Positions 63,959-64,000 of a stretch of DNA of 64,000 nt are shown here, piece by piece; position 1 is the first letter of the stretch; each line of letters opens with the position of its first letter. A program made the position numbers and the translations under genes. Source of the DNA: Bacillaceae bacterium OF18-1A (GTDB lineage Bacteria; Bacillota; Bacilli; Bacillales; Bacillaceae_G); NCBI GenBank assembly GCA_027694045.1, contig JAQEWB010000001.1, positions 806,001-870,000 of the forward strand, in the 5' to 3' direction. The notes under the pieces were generated by a model. The model was not told where the DNA came from. It saw only the letters and a program-made list of their open reading frames with translations, and did no database searches.

Positions 63959-64000
63959 ATGGATATTCAGAAAAAGTATTCTTTAACAGAAAATGAAATA
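63959..64000 (+). CDS. Start of an unidentified gene, cut at the window edge
   Basis: The first 14 codons (MDIQKKYSLTENEI) are visible, with GAGGG eight bases before the ATG. A competing ATG at 63954 stops after ten codons. Too short to identify. Confidence 0.5.
   Translation, partial: MDIQKKYSLTENEI

Noticed and set aside
1..64000. tRNA or rRNA genes, prophage or defence island
   Set aside because: No tRNA-like cloverleaf, rRNA sequence, phage structural gene or known defence cluster was recognised on either strand.

Overview
The window is chromosomal DNA of a low-GC, spore-forming Firmicute. It is almost certainly a member of the Bacillus cereus group (B. cereus, B. thuringiensis or B. 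anthracis type). The evidence is AGGAGG-type ribosome binding sites, a T-box leader on argS, sporulation genes (a SpoVS paralogue, GerW/YtfJ, a YppG-like coat protein), bacillus-specific families (bacilliredoxin BrxA, YfmR, YpgQ, YpgR, YfmL) and several bcr1-type repeats flanked by the pentamer ATAAA/TTTAT.

Layout. 1-8.5 kb: mostly minus-strand housekeeping genes (TPR-like partial gene, EEP nuclease/phosphatase, methyltransferases, argS with its T-box, brxA, a DCC thiol oxidoreductase, ypgR, an ssbB-like gene). 8.6-12 kb: Bax-inhibitor-1 protein, ABC-F protein YfmR and HD hydrolase YpgQ. 12-17.9 kb: an accessory stretch with a Q/P-rich coat-like protein, a structured repeat, YolD-like protein, SpoVS paralogue, secreted lipase, an unlisted 50-codon gene and an Excalibur protein with a 45-bp tandem repeat.

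18-39 kb is the functional core, an anaerobic nitrate/nitrite respiration locus. It holds ric (Fe-S/NO damage repair), nirBD with the siroheme genes cobA/hemD-sirB-sirC, narK, molybdopterin genes moaD, moaE, moeA, moeB-like and moaA, the regulator fnr, and narGHJI. Nitrate enters through NarK and is reduced by NarGHI, whose cofactor depends on the moa/moe genes. Nitrite is reduced to ammonium by NirBD, whose siroheme is made by the downstream genes. Ric protects against nitrosative damage. Four transcription units (ric, nirB, moaA, narG) each have an Fnr-type palindrome centred exactly 41.5 bp upstream of the start predicted from a good -10 box, so the cluster encodes its own switch.

39-64 kb: a MoxR/DUF58/transglutaminase operon, glutathione peroxidase, MBL hydrolase, a chimeric UbiB/alcohol dehydrogenase gene that looks like a deletion fusion, Zn-phospholipase-like and VOC proteins, RNA helicase YfmL, fhs, small sporulation and membrane genes, a run of GNAT acetyltransferases with a cupin and a 2'-5' RNA ligase-like protein, a MocR regulator, a complete bcr1 element, a YitT protein and an aminoglycoside-phosphotransferase-like protein with a degenerate catalytic loop.

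I found no tRNA, rRNA, CRISPR array, prophage or intact insertion sequence, and no obvious new defence system. The most unusual items are the uniform Fnr promoter geometry, the gene fusion at 46.5-47.3 kb, the bcr1-derived short elements (one supplying the nirD stop codon), and the structured element at 12.8 kb.
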